Shown piece by piece: positions 1-8,820 of a DNA stretch of 14,695 nucleotides. Position numbers and translations under genes: made by a program. This DNA comes from Thermomucor indicae-seudaticae (lineage: Eukaryota > Mucoromycota > Mucoromycetes > Mucorales > Lichtheimiaceae). The notes under the pieces are model-generated. The model had not been told where the DNA came from, searched no databases, and saw only the letters and a list, made by a program, of their open reading frames with translations. The stretch lies in assembly GCA_000787465.1 (NCBI GenBank), contig JSYX01000742.1:1-14695 (forward strand). The letters run 5' to 3'. Numbering within the stretch: position 1 is the stretch's first letter; each line of letters begins with the position of its first letter.

Positions 1-1840
1 GCCTTGACTTTTGAACTGCGACTATATATATATACATGTTCAGGAATATATTGACTATCTCATCATTGAACATTTTCTCTCATGGAACTGCAACCTCCGA
101 TTCCCCTGAGTGAAGCAAAAATTGGGCTTAGGGGTCCGTCTAATAGCAGTATTATTCCGACCTGATTTTCCTGTTGGAACTTGTTGTGTATGTCATATGA
201 CCAAAAGAAGATCCCGGTATGCAGAGAACGACGCGAAACAGGCAACTTGCATGAAAATTATGAATGACGCTATCAGACCGTATAAAATGGACCAGAAAGA
301 CTCATTTTCATTTTTTGGGCTTCTTTCTGTTACTTTTTCTTCTACCCTTAAAGACACTCTACCTTTCGTCGCTCCATGTCGACATTGTATCGCGATGTCC
401 GAGGCGGCAGATCTGTCTGGACATCTTGGCGCTGTCAAGGTTACAGGTCTCTCGAGTCTAGTTCCTGTTGGGCGGGCGGCCCTCTTTATTACGGATGGAC
501 GATTCGTCGTGCCGGGCAAATGCCACTTCATCGTCTTTGGGCGTTATTACATGGGGACACTGACTGTGTGGTGCGCGCGAACACGTAACTACGTTATTCT
601 TTATTATAGAGAATGCACGATATTGACTCTTATCGCTGTGTTGTCCGTTTATTATGATTTCGCTGCAGGTATATCCGTATTCTTATTTCGGTTCCGTAAT
701 CTCAAATATGGATGACGCTGCTAGCGCAACATCATCAGAAACTTCCGCCGTCTGAAGGCTCTATGCTAGGTTGCGCAAAGTAACGCCGTAGCATTCCTAC
801 ATCAACCTCCAAACGGCAGTAAAAGACCCAACATTCGGGCAGACTTACCCTGTTCCGCATCATCGAGCCATTCGGAGCTGTCCATTGCGGAGGAAAAGGC
901 AGATTGAAGCGCGCTAACGCCGGATAAATGATGAAATTGAGAGGCGGTTGGCAAGTGAGGATTTTGAAGACGATGTCTTGACTGCTCGAGATTGGGAAGA
1001 ACTGGCTTTCCCAGAATAAAGAATATTCGAACGGCCAGGAGCCTCATGTTTGCTAACGGACGGGCATTGTGCTACAAAATTTTTACGATGCTGTTAAAAG
1101 TAGCAACCGTTATCATTGTGATCAGAGTACATTTATGCGTTCAGTTTTGCAAATACAGGACAACTATGCTGACGTCGATGTGAGATGGGTAAAGGGACAG
1201 GAATCGGCTCGATGCGAATCAACCACATAAGATGGGACCGTCCAGAATGCGCACATACAACAGAAGACAGTGAGTAAAGCACTAGTCACACGTACGCGAT
1301 AGCACACAGGTAGCAAGCATTCGTCAAAGCATATTCCTGAACCCCCCAGGCATAGTAGCGCGCCCCAGAGCACAGACTATACAGTGACATGTCCGATTGG
1401 GGAGTGATCTGCGAAACACGGCCACAGCTATCATCCAACAAGGCGAGCAACCTTGCTACACTGCGCGCATATGTATATCGGAACAATTGTACAGTACCTC
1501 TGAAATTGCCTTTCCAGTTCCTGGCGTCACTTGCAAACAGAGAGGGGGGAATGAGCACCTGAAGTGGAACAACGATTAAATGTTAGGGCTGCAATCAAAG
1601 CGGAAATGGTTTAGATGAAGAAAGGGAGATGTGAAGGAGAAACTGGTTTGGCTTTTTGTAGCATTTGCTCGAGGACGCAAACTTGATGTACACAAGTAGT
1701 TCGGAACAGAGCCGCAAATCAAGGTCAACCAGCAGAGCCAATAGGATACATATCAGAGCAAATTCGAAAGAAAAAATCCCTTGCGGCAACAATGCGTCAA
1801 GAAGGAGAAACGTGGACCGCGGTACAAAAATAGCAAGTTG
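1..1840. other. Gene-poor left flank, no intact gene recognised
   Basis: I see no convincing intact gene here. The longest open frame runs on the + strand at 110-715 (201 codons, GTG start). It matches no family I know and has long antisense and other-frame overlaps, so I treat it as chance or decayed sequence. A minus-strand frame at 193-531 is equally unrecognised. The segment 860-1330 carries a coding-like but interrupted + strand stretch, listed separately. No tRNA, rRNA or terminal repeat was seen. The part after 1580 is purine/pyrimidine-skewed and leads into the Sec2 promoter region. Confidence 0.4.
860..1330 (+). pseudogene. Possible decayed coding relic, unknown family
   Basis: Two adjacent + strand frames read like protein but do not join without a frameshift. 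The first, about 928-1019, is strongly acidic and charged (RINDEIERRLASEDFEDD, then ARDWEELAFPE) and ends at a TAA at 1018-1020. The second begins near 988 in another frame, has a stop near 1054, and then runs openly at about 1078-1227 (FYDAVKSSNRYHCDQSTF, later DVDVRWVKGQE), followed by further stops. No intron with proper GT and AG signals obviously bridges them. I do not recognise the family. The antisense frame at 802-1047 is also open for 81 codons, so the strand is not certain. Judging 'coding-like' by eye is weak evidence. Confidence 0.25.
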
Positions 1841-1860
1841 CCCTTTTTTTGCTTGCCCGA

Positions 1861-1921
1861 TTTTCCTTTCCTTCTTTTCCCCTTCTTCCTCTCCGTCTCT
1901 CTCCCTCTCTCTCCTTTTCTT
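1861..1921 (+). promoter_or_regulatory. Pyrimidine-rich tract upstream of the Sec2-type gene
   Basis: A 61-base stretch is C/T except for one G at 1895 and lies about 110-170 bp before the ATG at 2030. CT-rich blocks just upstream of the transcription start are common in fungal promoters that lack a TATA box, and no TATA box is visible here. A TACTAAT sequence at 1931-1937, followed by a pyrimidine run, could also belong to a 5' UTR intron, but I see no clear donor. Confidence 0.4.
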
Positions 1922-2029
1922 ACGTATACTTACTAATACTTTTTCGTCATCCATTCTTCTTCCTTTTTGTATTATCCTCGCAACTCCATATACTCAGCAA
2001 CGCTCACACACTACCCCCCAGCTTTCGTC

Positions 2030-3630
2030 ATGGACACCGCTTCAACGATCGATCCGCAAGAATCTGCTACTGATTGTCCTTGCTTTCAAGTTTACGATTC
2101 CGAACATCCACACGCTTGCAAATTGTGCCAACGCGCATTTACTTCCGCACAAAGTGATTTAGAACGAAAGCTTGCACTGCAGGCAGCCGAGATGGATCAA
2201 CTCAAACGAGAATTAGCCGAAAAAGTCGAAGCCTTACAACGCATGCGACAAGACATGCAGACGCTTAATCAGAAATATGTCGCCGAGATCGAACGCGTTG
2301 CGAGCATACAGTATGAAAAGGATATGGTAGAACATGAGCTCGAAGAACTGAGTACCCGACTATTTGAGGAAGCCAACGACATGGTTGCTCAAGAGAGACG
2401 TCAGCGATGTTTATTGGAGAACCAGTTACGACAGACCGAAGAGCATTTGGCAGCAGAACAGAGTCAGCTTCAAGAATTACGCGAACGTATGCAGGAGATG
2501 ATGACGACGGTGGATTCTCAGAAAAACATGTTGTATTACAATGATCAGCAGCAGCTGCAGCAGCAGCAGATGGACCCGCATGTGGCACGAGCGCAACGGG
2601 ATCTGCAAGAGTTGTACAGCGGCTGCAAGCGTGCCACACTTTATTCTTCTCGTCAGCGTATGATGAAAAAGGTTGCTTCATCTCAATCATCATCAACTGG
2701 TGAACGAGCTGCATCCATGCCACCACTCCCGTCTTCTCAGAAAGAAAAAAGGACTCGGCAACCCATGACAATTGATGAATTTCAACTCGAAGCGTTCCGT
2801 GAATTTGTTACCATGTCACCCAAAGCTCCTTTGAAAAAACTGCATCAATTCGCATACATGAAGCATTGTCAGGCAGAAGACATTGAGCCATGCCTCCGAT
2901 TCGGTCCTCATTCACGTTTGTCTGTAAAGAAAATGATGGATTATCTTGCTCGTCAGCCTTGCTTTATTGAACAGCTGGATGAAGAAGCGCAAAAATCATT
3001 GCCAATGAGTACAGTACCTATCGTATCTGCTGCGTCATCGCGACCGCTATGGGAACGCTTTTCTACTAATCATCATCAGCAACAACCCGGACAACAACAA
3101 CAAAAACAACAGCAAGCGTCTTTATTACGTTGCTCGGCATGTGCTAGATTGGCAGATCATGAAGATCATCCGTTATCTTATCGATTTCGACTGGATGAAA
3201 TGGATGAATGGGCGCCCATCGATCAGTATTGTCGTGACCGTCTCGTGGCTGTATGCGAGTTTTATGTGTTTATCCGTAATATTCAGAAAGGACTTTATGC
3301 TGATCGGTCCATTGATGACTTGTACACTGAGAATATTCGACTGCGGCTACAGATGTTTTATTCACGGTAAGCGCTATTTTCCTGCGATGCAAAACAGCAG
3401 ATATTCAATGCTAAAATACTAATTTGGGACAATGATGTGATAGCATGGGAGCGTTGCCTGTAGTATTGGACGGAATTGGATTGGAACCTGATGCGGTTGG
3501 CAAAGCATCGCCACCTTTGGACACCATCCCTGACGATGCATATGTCTCCGATTGTTCCTCGTCAACCGCGCCTCAAACGCCTACGATACAGCAGCAGTTG
3601 CCCAATTTGACCATTGTCGACTCTACATAG
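2030..3630 (+). CDS. SEC2: Sec2/Rabin8-type Rab guanine-nucleotide exchange factor
   Basis: Exons 2030-3366 and 3444-3630 encode 507 aa. The 77-nt intron starts GTAAGC, has branch TACTAAT at 3417-3423, and ends TAG; the phase-2 join restores an Arg. The ATG at 2030 is the first in frame. Sec2 proteins activate Sec4/Rab8 GTPases on secretory vesicles and drive polarised exocytosis at growing tips. Visible evidence: a long coiled coil (about 40-165) containing the Sec2/Rabin8 signature, ELEELSTRLFEEANDMVAQE at about 103-122; glutamine runs near 173-180 and 350-362; and a C-terminal fungal Sec2 block with EDIEPCLRFG (283-292), a CSAC pair at 368-371, FRLDEMDEWAP, then CRDRLVAVCEFYVFIRNIQK (401-420) and RLRLQMFYSRMGALP across the splice. 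The N-terminus adds a Cys/His cluster (CPC at 16-18, HPHACKLC at 27-33). Family assignment is strong; binding to a particular Rab is inferred. Confidence 0.9.
2546..2569 (+). repeat. CAG trinucleotide run coding polyglutamine
   Basis: Three CAG codons, one CTG and four more CAG codons encode QQQLQQQQ just after the Sec2 coiled coil. A second, less pure CAG/CAA run lies near 3074-3114. Such runs are prone to length change. Confidence 0.8.
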
Positions 3631-3960
3631 TAATAGAAAAAAAGGAACAGAGAAAACGCTGGTATCGTTTCTTCCATCCACTCACCTTCATACATACACA
3701 CTTTTGCATTAGCATATTATTACACACATGAACTCTACGTTTTTATTTAGCATTACTAAATATAAATTCAGTATTTTTTGGCGAGCATTTAATAACTTCA
3801 ATTTGGCAGAAGTGCTGATGGCGTCTTCCTTGGTAGAGAATCTTAAACTGTCATTGGCATGTCTAAACCGCGTCCCACAGTGCATAGATTAGGCCAGTCG
3901 TCAGTGCGAAGGACATACCTAGCCTGACTATGCGTGCTGAACTCCTCTATCTGATTCCCA
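3631..3960. other. Intergenic, 3' side of the Sec2-type gene
   Basis: AT-rich after the stop codon, with an AATATAAAT-like stretch near 3758-3767 that could serve as a polyadenylation signal. I see no gene here. Confidence 0.4.
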
Positions 3961-5560
3961 TTCTGGCGAGAAGAGAGGCAGTTCACGACTAGCCGAACAT
4001 ACCAGAATGAAAAATGCTTGTCGCCAAATCCACAGTATATTTTATATCTTGTTTATGTACACCTCTGACGACGTATCTAGCTCCATCCTGCTATTTGTTG
4101 AACATGCTGCTATAGTCCACGAACTTCCTGTTTACAAGCATCACCATCATCCTGATCCCTCCCTGAACGCGTCGTATAGTGGTCCAGATGGCAACGATAA
4201 CATCCAACAGCGCTTATGGGATCCCGCCAGGAGTTTCATCTCTGTAAGATCTCCTATTCATCCTTGCCGTTGACTAGAAAGACTAAACACCGTAATAGTT
4301 TTAATTAAAGAAGGCACTCAACGGATATCCGGCAATGAGGGCATTACCAGAAGATCCTCGCCTGTTATTACCAGGACGTCATCGCTCAGTGCTTTTTGCA
4401 GCTTTACTTGTTCACTGCTTTGTGAGTTGCGCCAGTACTTCTATCCTGGCTTAACCGCTGTCCAGTCCGGGAATCCAGGACGTCCGGACTTGGACTGCAG
4501 TTCACGGAGTCCCCGGGGCCTGGGAGTCCATTCTGCGGAGCCCTGACTCCTTGTGGATAATAGGCAGTAGGAAGCATATTGCCCCAGCAAAGCATCTTTC
4601 TTGCGGTAGTATAACGCAGTTGCCTCCGTATAATGGAGATATATGCCATTGATCTCCGGTGTACCCCTGATAGTTACTTTGAGAAAGCGCATCTCCAACG
4701 ACGGCTTGTAACTTTTCCGCCGTGTTGTCGCACAATCTGTCTTCCTGATATAGCAGCATTTTGATGCGTAGCTTGTCGCATTTTAGTTCATCTATCTCAA
4801 TAGCGCTGCGGCTTGTTTAAGACACCTTTGCACTCAAAAAGCAGCTTTGCATGGTCTGCGATGACTTCGTCTTCGCCTCGCCCATGCGACAGCTCGCACA
4901 CGGTGACTGTGCTTGTCTTGCAATGTTCAATGAAGATGAACGGCAGGTCGACCTGTTCAGGGATCGACACCACCTGTCCGTCACCGTCAAAATCTCCAAC
5001 TTTTAACATTTTGGCCGCCGTGCGCTTTACTACTGCAACTTCGGCCCCTGATAAGACCGTCTCCTTTTGCTCTTCAATCTTCTCCTACAGATATCGAATA
5101 AGGTCCCAAGCAAATGAAACATACGGGTAACGCATTTGTATGTACCGTCTCGAACATCGAAAACCATGGCCTTTGTCAGTCCTGTCTCCAATCCCATTAT
5201 TAAAGCGCAGGCCTGTCCTCTACACGAATGATAAGCGTGGCAGGCAGGTTGGCATTTACTGACGTCCGTGGTCACAAACTTTTGCTTACGGGACTCAGCC
5301 GCAGAGCTGTTCTAATCCACGCAATCACAACCAAGGCGAATGACGCTGTGAATGTCAATAAATACTTATCGGTACTATCGTATACGACGACGAATCGTTT
5401 GCAAATGAAACATGCGTGCCTCGCCCGTTTTCTTCATGGGCCCCAGATTTCGCTAATGACGTTTCAGAAGATCACGTCTCTTACTTTGAGCGCATCTTAC
5501 GCATCGTTTCTGTCAGGGGAAGACTGCTTTTTCTTTGTCGACGTTGACAATCAGAGATTG
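3960..5560 (-). pseudogene. Possible decayed gene or transposon relic on minus strand, unknown family
   Basis: Several minus-strand pieces look coding but lie in different frames or carry stops. In 5'-to-3' order: an interrupted basic stretch about 5560-5280; an open frame 5275-5030 with Cys residues (SKCQPACHAYHSCRGQ) then ALIMGLETGLTKAMVFDVRD; a frame 5095-4797 with AAKMLKVGDFDGDGQ and VIADHAKLLFECKGVLNK; a frame about 4805-4502 with LRIKMLLYQEDRLCDNTAEK; a frame 4698-4441; and a piece near 4150-3965 (DGARYVVRGVHKQDIKYTVD). A GTATGT...TAG intron-like element near 5130-5090 fails on phase. This fits an old gene or element copy broken by frameshifts and nonsense changes. The competing + strand frame at 5228-5629 (133 codons) is also open, so strand and identity are uncertain. 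No terminal repeats were found. Confidence 0.3.
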
Positions 5561-6198
5561 CAGACAGGAATTTTGTTGCGAACAGCAGTATCTTGGATGA
5601 CGGTCGGGTTGTGCTTTATAGGCGGATGAGTAACAACCATCCGGCCATTTGTCGGCTTCCATCTTTATGATCTTCTCAAATATGCGCTTTGATCTTTTGA
5701 AACATTCACAATGTGCACATAACTGGCTAATTCTTTAGTTGTTTATTCAATAGTTTCCTGTGCTCTCTCATATACTTTAATTTACCTACTACCATCTTCT
5801 ACGACAAGGGGCATGCGCGTTTGTTTCCAAGACAGAGCGTATTCTGTCCGTCCCGAGTGAAGAGGTTCGTGGAGTAGAAAGGGAAGACTCGATAAGAGTG
5901 CAACTGGAACGTAAGAAAATGAGGTGTTCACCAAGATTATTAGGCGAACCGGCTTAAAATGGTATATTTTTTTTTACTGTATTTTGTTCTTAGTAGTTGG
6001 CGTCATTTACAATTTCTTAGTAGGTGGCATCATTTACAATCTCTAGGTATTTGTTGCATAACAGAAAACGAAATCTCCTCTAGCATAAACAGAGAAAAAA
6101 AGAACTAAAAAAAGGTAGACAGTTTGAAGGGAATGTGAAGGGCATACAAAGGTCTAATATGGCAGGCATAGTTAATGTCATGGAGAGAAGAAGGGTGC
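5560..6198. other. AT-rich intergenic region
   Basis: No gene is seen. The region contains a T-run near 5966-5975, the 27-bp tandem duplication described separately, and A-runs near 6094-6114 that probably belong to the 3' side of the C2HC-protein gene. Confidence 0.5.
5991..6044. repeat. 27-bp tandem duplication, two copies
   Basis: Copy 1 is 5991-6017 and copy 2 is 6018-6044, directly abutting. They differ at 3 of 27 positions (unit positions 7, 12 and 24). The shared core GGC-TCATTTACAA is intact in both. The similarity extends a few bases upstream of copy 1. It lies about 150 bp beyond the stop codon of the minus-strand C2HC protein. Confidence 0.85.
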
Positions 6199-6801
6199 TC
6201 AAGGGTGAGAAGTTGGAGGCATCTGAATGGTAGTAGTGGGAGATGAATTGCTTGGAGTCGGCCAGTCGCGACGGCCAAAGACGAGCGTGAACTGCAAAAG
6301 GGTGCATGAAGGATCGTGGAGGCCAGCCTGGGGCGTGCAGTAATCACAAGATTGGACTGGATCGACTGAGTCGACGGGGCGTTGCTGCTGCGACGCGGCT
6401 AAGAGTTCGTAGGGGGTTGGCAGCGATGAAGCTCTGCAGCGCTGATTTTCTTGTTCTGGCTGCGAATGCGGTTGTCGTGGCCTTGTGCGGAGGGATGGAT
6501 GCGACCGACGGAGTGGGAATACGCGTTGAGACGATAGGCGACGTGAGCGTCTTCGCATAGTGGATGGCGGCGAAGGAGGTCTAAAGGTCCACTGCGGAAG
6601 ATGAGAAGCTGTAGTTGTAGTTGTCGTGGGGGCTGGTAAAAGCCATCTTTGTCGAGGAGGTGAGGAGGATGAAGAAGGAGTCGTAGGTTGTTGTTCACGT
6701 TCAATGCATCTATTCTGATGGGCCGTGAAGCCAGCATTACGAAATCCACGCTGATCGAATTCAGGGAACTCTTTGCCACAGACGCGGCATAGTAAGCTCA
6801 T
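6199..6801 (-). CDS. Small protein with C2HC zinc-finger-like module, function unknown
   Basis: An uninterrupted 200-aa frame. I start at the ATG at 6801 rather than the in-frame ATG at 6891, because a TATAAAAG box (6845-6852) lies between them and the conserved-looking protein begins here. Residues 5-32 form C-x2-C-x19-H-x3-C (CRVCGKEF ... FTAHQNRC), the shape of a single zinc finger. Residues 41-82 are Ser/Thr/Pro-rich with a run of six Thr. Residues 83-118 are very basic. Near the C-terminus a second C-x2-C-x6-H-x3-C pattern (SCDYCTPQAGLHDPSC, 151-166) could bind metal too. The basic middle and finger suggest a nuclear, nucleic-acid-binding protein, but that is inference. I cannot name a family. 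Residues after 170 have no feature I recognise. Confidence 0.6.
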   Translation of the reverse strand: MSLLCRVCGKEFPEFDQRGFRNAGFTAHQNRCIEREQQPTTPSSSSSPPRQRWLLPAPTTTTTTASHLPQWTFRPPSPPSTMRRRSRRLSSQRVFPLRRSHPSLRTRPRQPHSQPEQENQRCRASSLPTPYELLAASQQQRPVDSVDPVQSCDYCTPQAGLHDPSCTLLQFTLVFGRRDWPTPSNSSPTTTIQMPPTSHP

Positions 6802-6844
6802 GATGCACCTTGGTCTATGCCCTCCCGCGTACACCTCCCCTTGT

Positions 6845-6852
6845 CTTTTATA
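6845..6852 (-). promoter_or_regulatory. TATA box of the C2HC-protein gene
   Basis: TATAAAAG on the minus strand, 44-51 bp before the ATG at 6801. Its position argues against the longer start at 6891. Confidence 0.6.
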
Positions 6853-6892
6853 CCGTAAAGGAGAATGAAACACGGGTACAATGGATCTCATT

Positions 6893-7580
6893 TTCTTTTA
6901 CGCTTTCGAACCGATTTCTTCTCAAAGTGTACGTTGTTCCGCCCGTCGACGATTAAACACTAGAGGAGGCTTGAATGAAGGATTTGTTTATTGGGTACCA
7001 TGAGATCCGGTTGGGATATTATTGTAAGTTGGCGTAAACCCTTCAGGACCCTGTCGATGAAACTTTTAACGATGACGGACCCTGAAGCACATATCCGTTC
7101 CGCTTTGACAGAAGGGCATTCGGACCCGTGAATAGAACAAGGGGTTTCACAAAGGGAGTCTCAAGAACAATGATAAAAGAACTTTTCTATTTGTCCCCAC
7201 ACACTTTCCATTTCCCCACTTACAAATAACCTTACTACACAGTAGCAGCGCTAGCTAGGTGGATCATGAGGTTTGCTTGTCAGTGAAATACCGACGACTT
7301 GGTCAGTACAAGTCTTGCACTGTTATGGCATCCTCTGGTCGTCTACTTTCGGCATATGCATGCGATCACATCTTGTGACAATGACAAGAAACTCCTCCAA
7401 TAGCATTCCTGCGCCACAATGGCTTGCATGTTTGCTAAACTTCCTGTGTGTAGCCTTAAACTTGACGATCCACTTTACATGAGACACCTGGATCCCTTTG
7501 TTGCCATGAGACCAATGCAATTTAACCCGCTGTAGCCACGGATCTAACCCGATCGAACCTATTTTGCAATGACCCCACGG
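6893..7580 (-). pseudogene. Interrupted coding-like frame upstream of the C2HC gene
   Basis: One minus-strand frame can be followed for about 225 codons from near 7580 to a terminal TGA at about 6890, with only about four internal stops. The first run is about 86 codons (includes IGLDPWLQRVKLHW and HASHCGAGMLLEEFLVIV); a later run of about 65 codons includes VKSFIDRVLKGLRQL. The tail is basic (KKSVRKRKRK). Possible introns with GT donors and CTGAC branch sites exist around the first stops, but none gives a clean phase match, so a small intron-bearing gene cannot be excluded. No family is recognised. A + strand frame (7273-7482) overlaps. Otherwise the region 6893-7808 shows no gene, only short CATTGCAA-type repeats near 7516-7603. 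Confidence 0.25.
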
Positions 7581-7808
7581 CTTTCAATTTACATTGCAAT
7601 GAGGGTATCACAATAAACTTCCTTTCTCATGAGCTTTGTCCGTGCTCGAAACCCAAAAAGAAGAAAAAAGAACTGTACCTTTTCGGTTGCAAGAATTTCT
7701 AGCAGATTCCCATCTATTTGTGCCCAAAAATTCGGATTGCTACGGGATTCCAAATAATGAAAATAATAAAAAAACTGCTCCCCAATGTCAGGAATAAGGC
7801 TGTTGGTT

Positions 7809-8705
7809 TCAGGGGTTGGATTTTGTTATGCATCCTACACCGGGACTCAATTCTGGTACACGCCTTCGTTTCATTTCTTCCCAATAAGCGCGTATCCGAC
7901 CACCCCAAGAATGAATCAGCAAGATCCGTCGACTTGGTGGTGGAACAATTCTCTGGATCCGATGTTCACCAATAAGACCCTCGTGGTCAAAGGTATATAA
8001 AAAGACACCCTCGTAATGCTGCACGGGGCGAACAAGACCGGGCAAAAGAAATGATGGATGTCGAGTGCCTTCGAGTCGCCATCGCACCTCCAAATGCCGT
8101 ACTGTCTCTTTCTTCTGCTCGTGATCATTCCGTAACGCCGTTCGGTCAAAAGAAGAAGAAGGCGAGTCCATGTCGTCGTCTTTTACGTCGTACGAATCAG
8201 GTAAGACGCGCATACGCGTGATTTCGAATACTATGTCGTCAAAATAGAAACGGAGGCTCCACCGAAGCGCTTCGGCAATCCCTAAATAGGCTGTCCGTCC
8301 GTGCATGGATATACGCGTGTAATGCGGATCCGAGAGGACAATGCGTTGTGAATAAATGGAATGTTCTGTGAGCCCATGGGCAAAGAAATTTGGTAATTCA
8401 TCCTGTAAAATAGCGATCGCTTTCAGCAAAGTTTAGTCATTCCCTTTCAGTGTTTTCTCGGAAAGCCAGCCATGCTTTCTTTTACCATAGCCGACGCGTA
8501 ATTCGTATTCATTAGGTCTTTTATCTTTACTATTATGCAAGTGACGTTTATGCTGTGCTGCTGCTCTCGGTTTGCGATCCGAATGCGCCACTCGATTGTT
8601 TAGCGAGGTATATAGTAATACAACGGGCCTCCCGCATGCGCACTGCGTAGGTGTACGGACTCGATTAACAAAATACGGCCATTTGGTTCTTCCGAGGGTA
8701 GACAT
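7809..8705 (-). CDS. DUF2358-family conserved protein, possible mitochondrial presequence
   Basis: Exons 8705-8486 and 8419-7809 encode 276 aa. The 66-nt intron begins GTAAAA, has a GACTAAAC branch (8431-8438), and ends in an unusual AAG; it joins in phase 1 to give VGY-AIAILQDELPNFF. The domain spans about 66-235: an N-terminal helix, SIYSQRIVLSDP (94-105), GRTAYLGIAEALRW, FYFDDIVFEITRMRVL, then VRHLEVRWRLEG (180-191), YEGVFLYTFDHEGLIGEHRI (209-228). This order matches DUF2358 (human C6orf136 is a member), distantly related in fold to NTF2-like proteins as far as I know. The function is unknown. The first 60 residues are rich in Arg/Lys with no acidic residue before Asp43, which suggests mitochondrial import. 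An acidic/Ser insert at 149-180 interrupts the domain. Confidence 0.75.
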
Positions 8706-8820
8706 TGCGGACAGAACACTGCAGAAAATGCAGGGCAGAAAAAAATTCGATTGCTTAATCAGGCAATCCCATGACTTGTAATCCGACGGATTTGTCCCTC
8801 GGCTTTCTTGCGGTTGAACG
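8706..8820. promoter_or_regulatory. Compact divergent promoter region
   Basis: Only 115 bp separate the start codons of the minus-strand DUF2358 gene and the plus-strand SEH1 gene, so promoter elements must be shared or overlap the 5' UTRs. No TATA box is visible in either direction. Confidence 0.55.

Noticed and set aside
110..715. 201-codon + strand open frame near the left end
   Set aside because: It starts with GTG, has no recognisable domain, and overlaps open frames in other phases and antisense. Length alone does not make it a gene here.
2265..2771. 168-codon minus-strand frame
   Set aside because: It is antisense to the conserved Sec2 coiled coil and is explained by that gene's codon use.
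4440..4560. GC-rich patch with many GTCC/GGAC words, possible hairpin or repeat
   Set aside because: The short palindromes (CCCCGGGG, GTCCGGAC) do not line up into one stem or a regular period.
5228..5629. 133-codon + strand open frame
   Set aside because: No motif was recognised, and the minus strand over the same bases carries equally protein-like pieces. Not supportable as a gene.
6199..6891. Longer C2HC protein starting at 6891
   Set aside because: The TATA box at 6845-6852 lies inside that extension, and the extra 30 residues show no feature. The ATG at 6801 is better placed.
7040..7095. Possible inverted repeat with CTTCAGG and CCTGAAG arms
   Set aside because: Only about seven bases pair, across a spacer of about 35 nt. 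This is within chance expectation.
7520..7565. tRNA-like B-box sequence on the minus strand
   Set aside because: GGTTCGATCGG resembles a B box, but no T-stem pairing, anticodon arm or acceptor stem could be formed around it.
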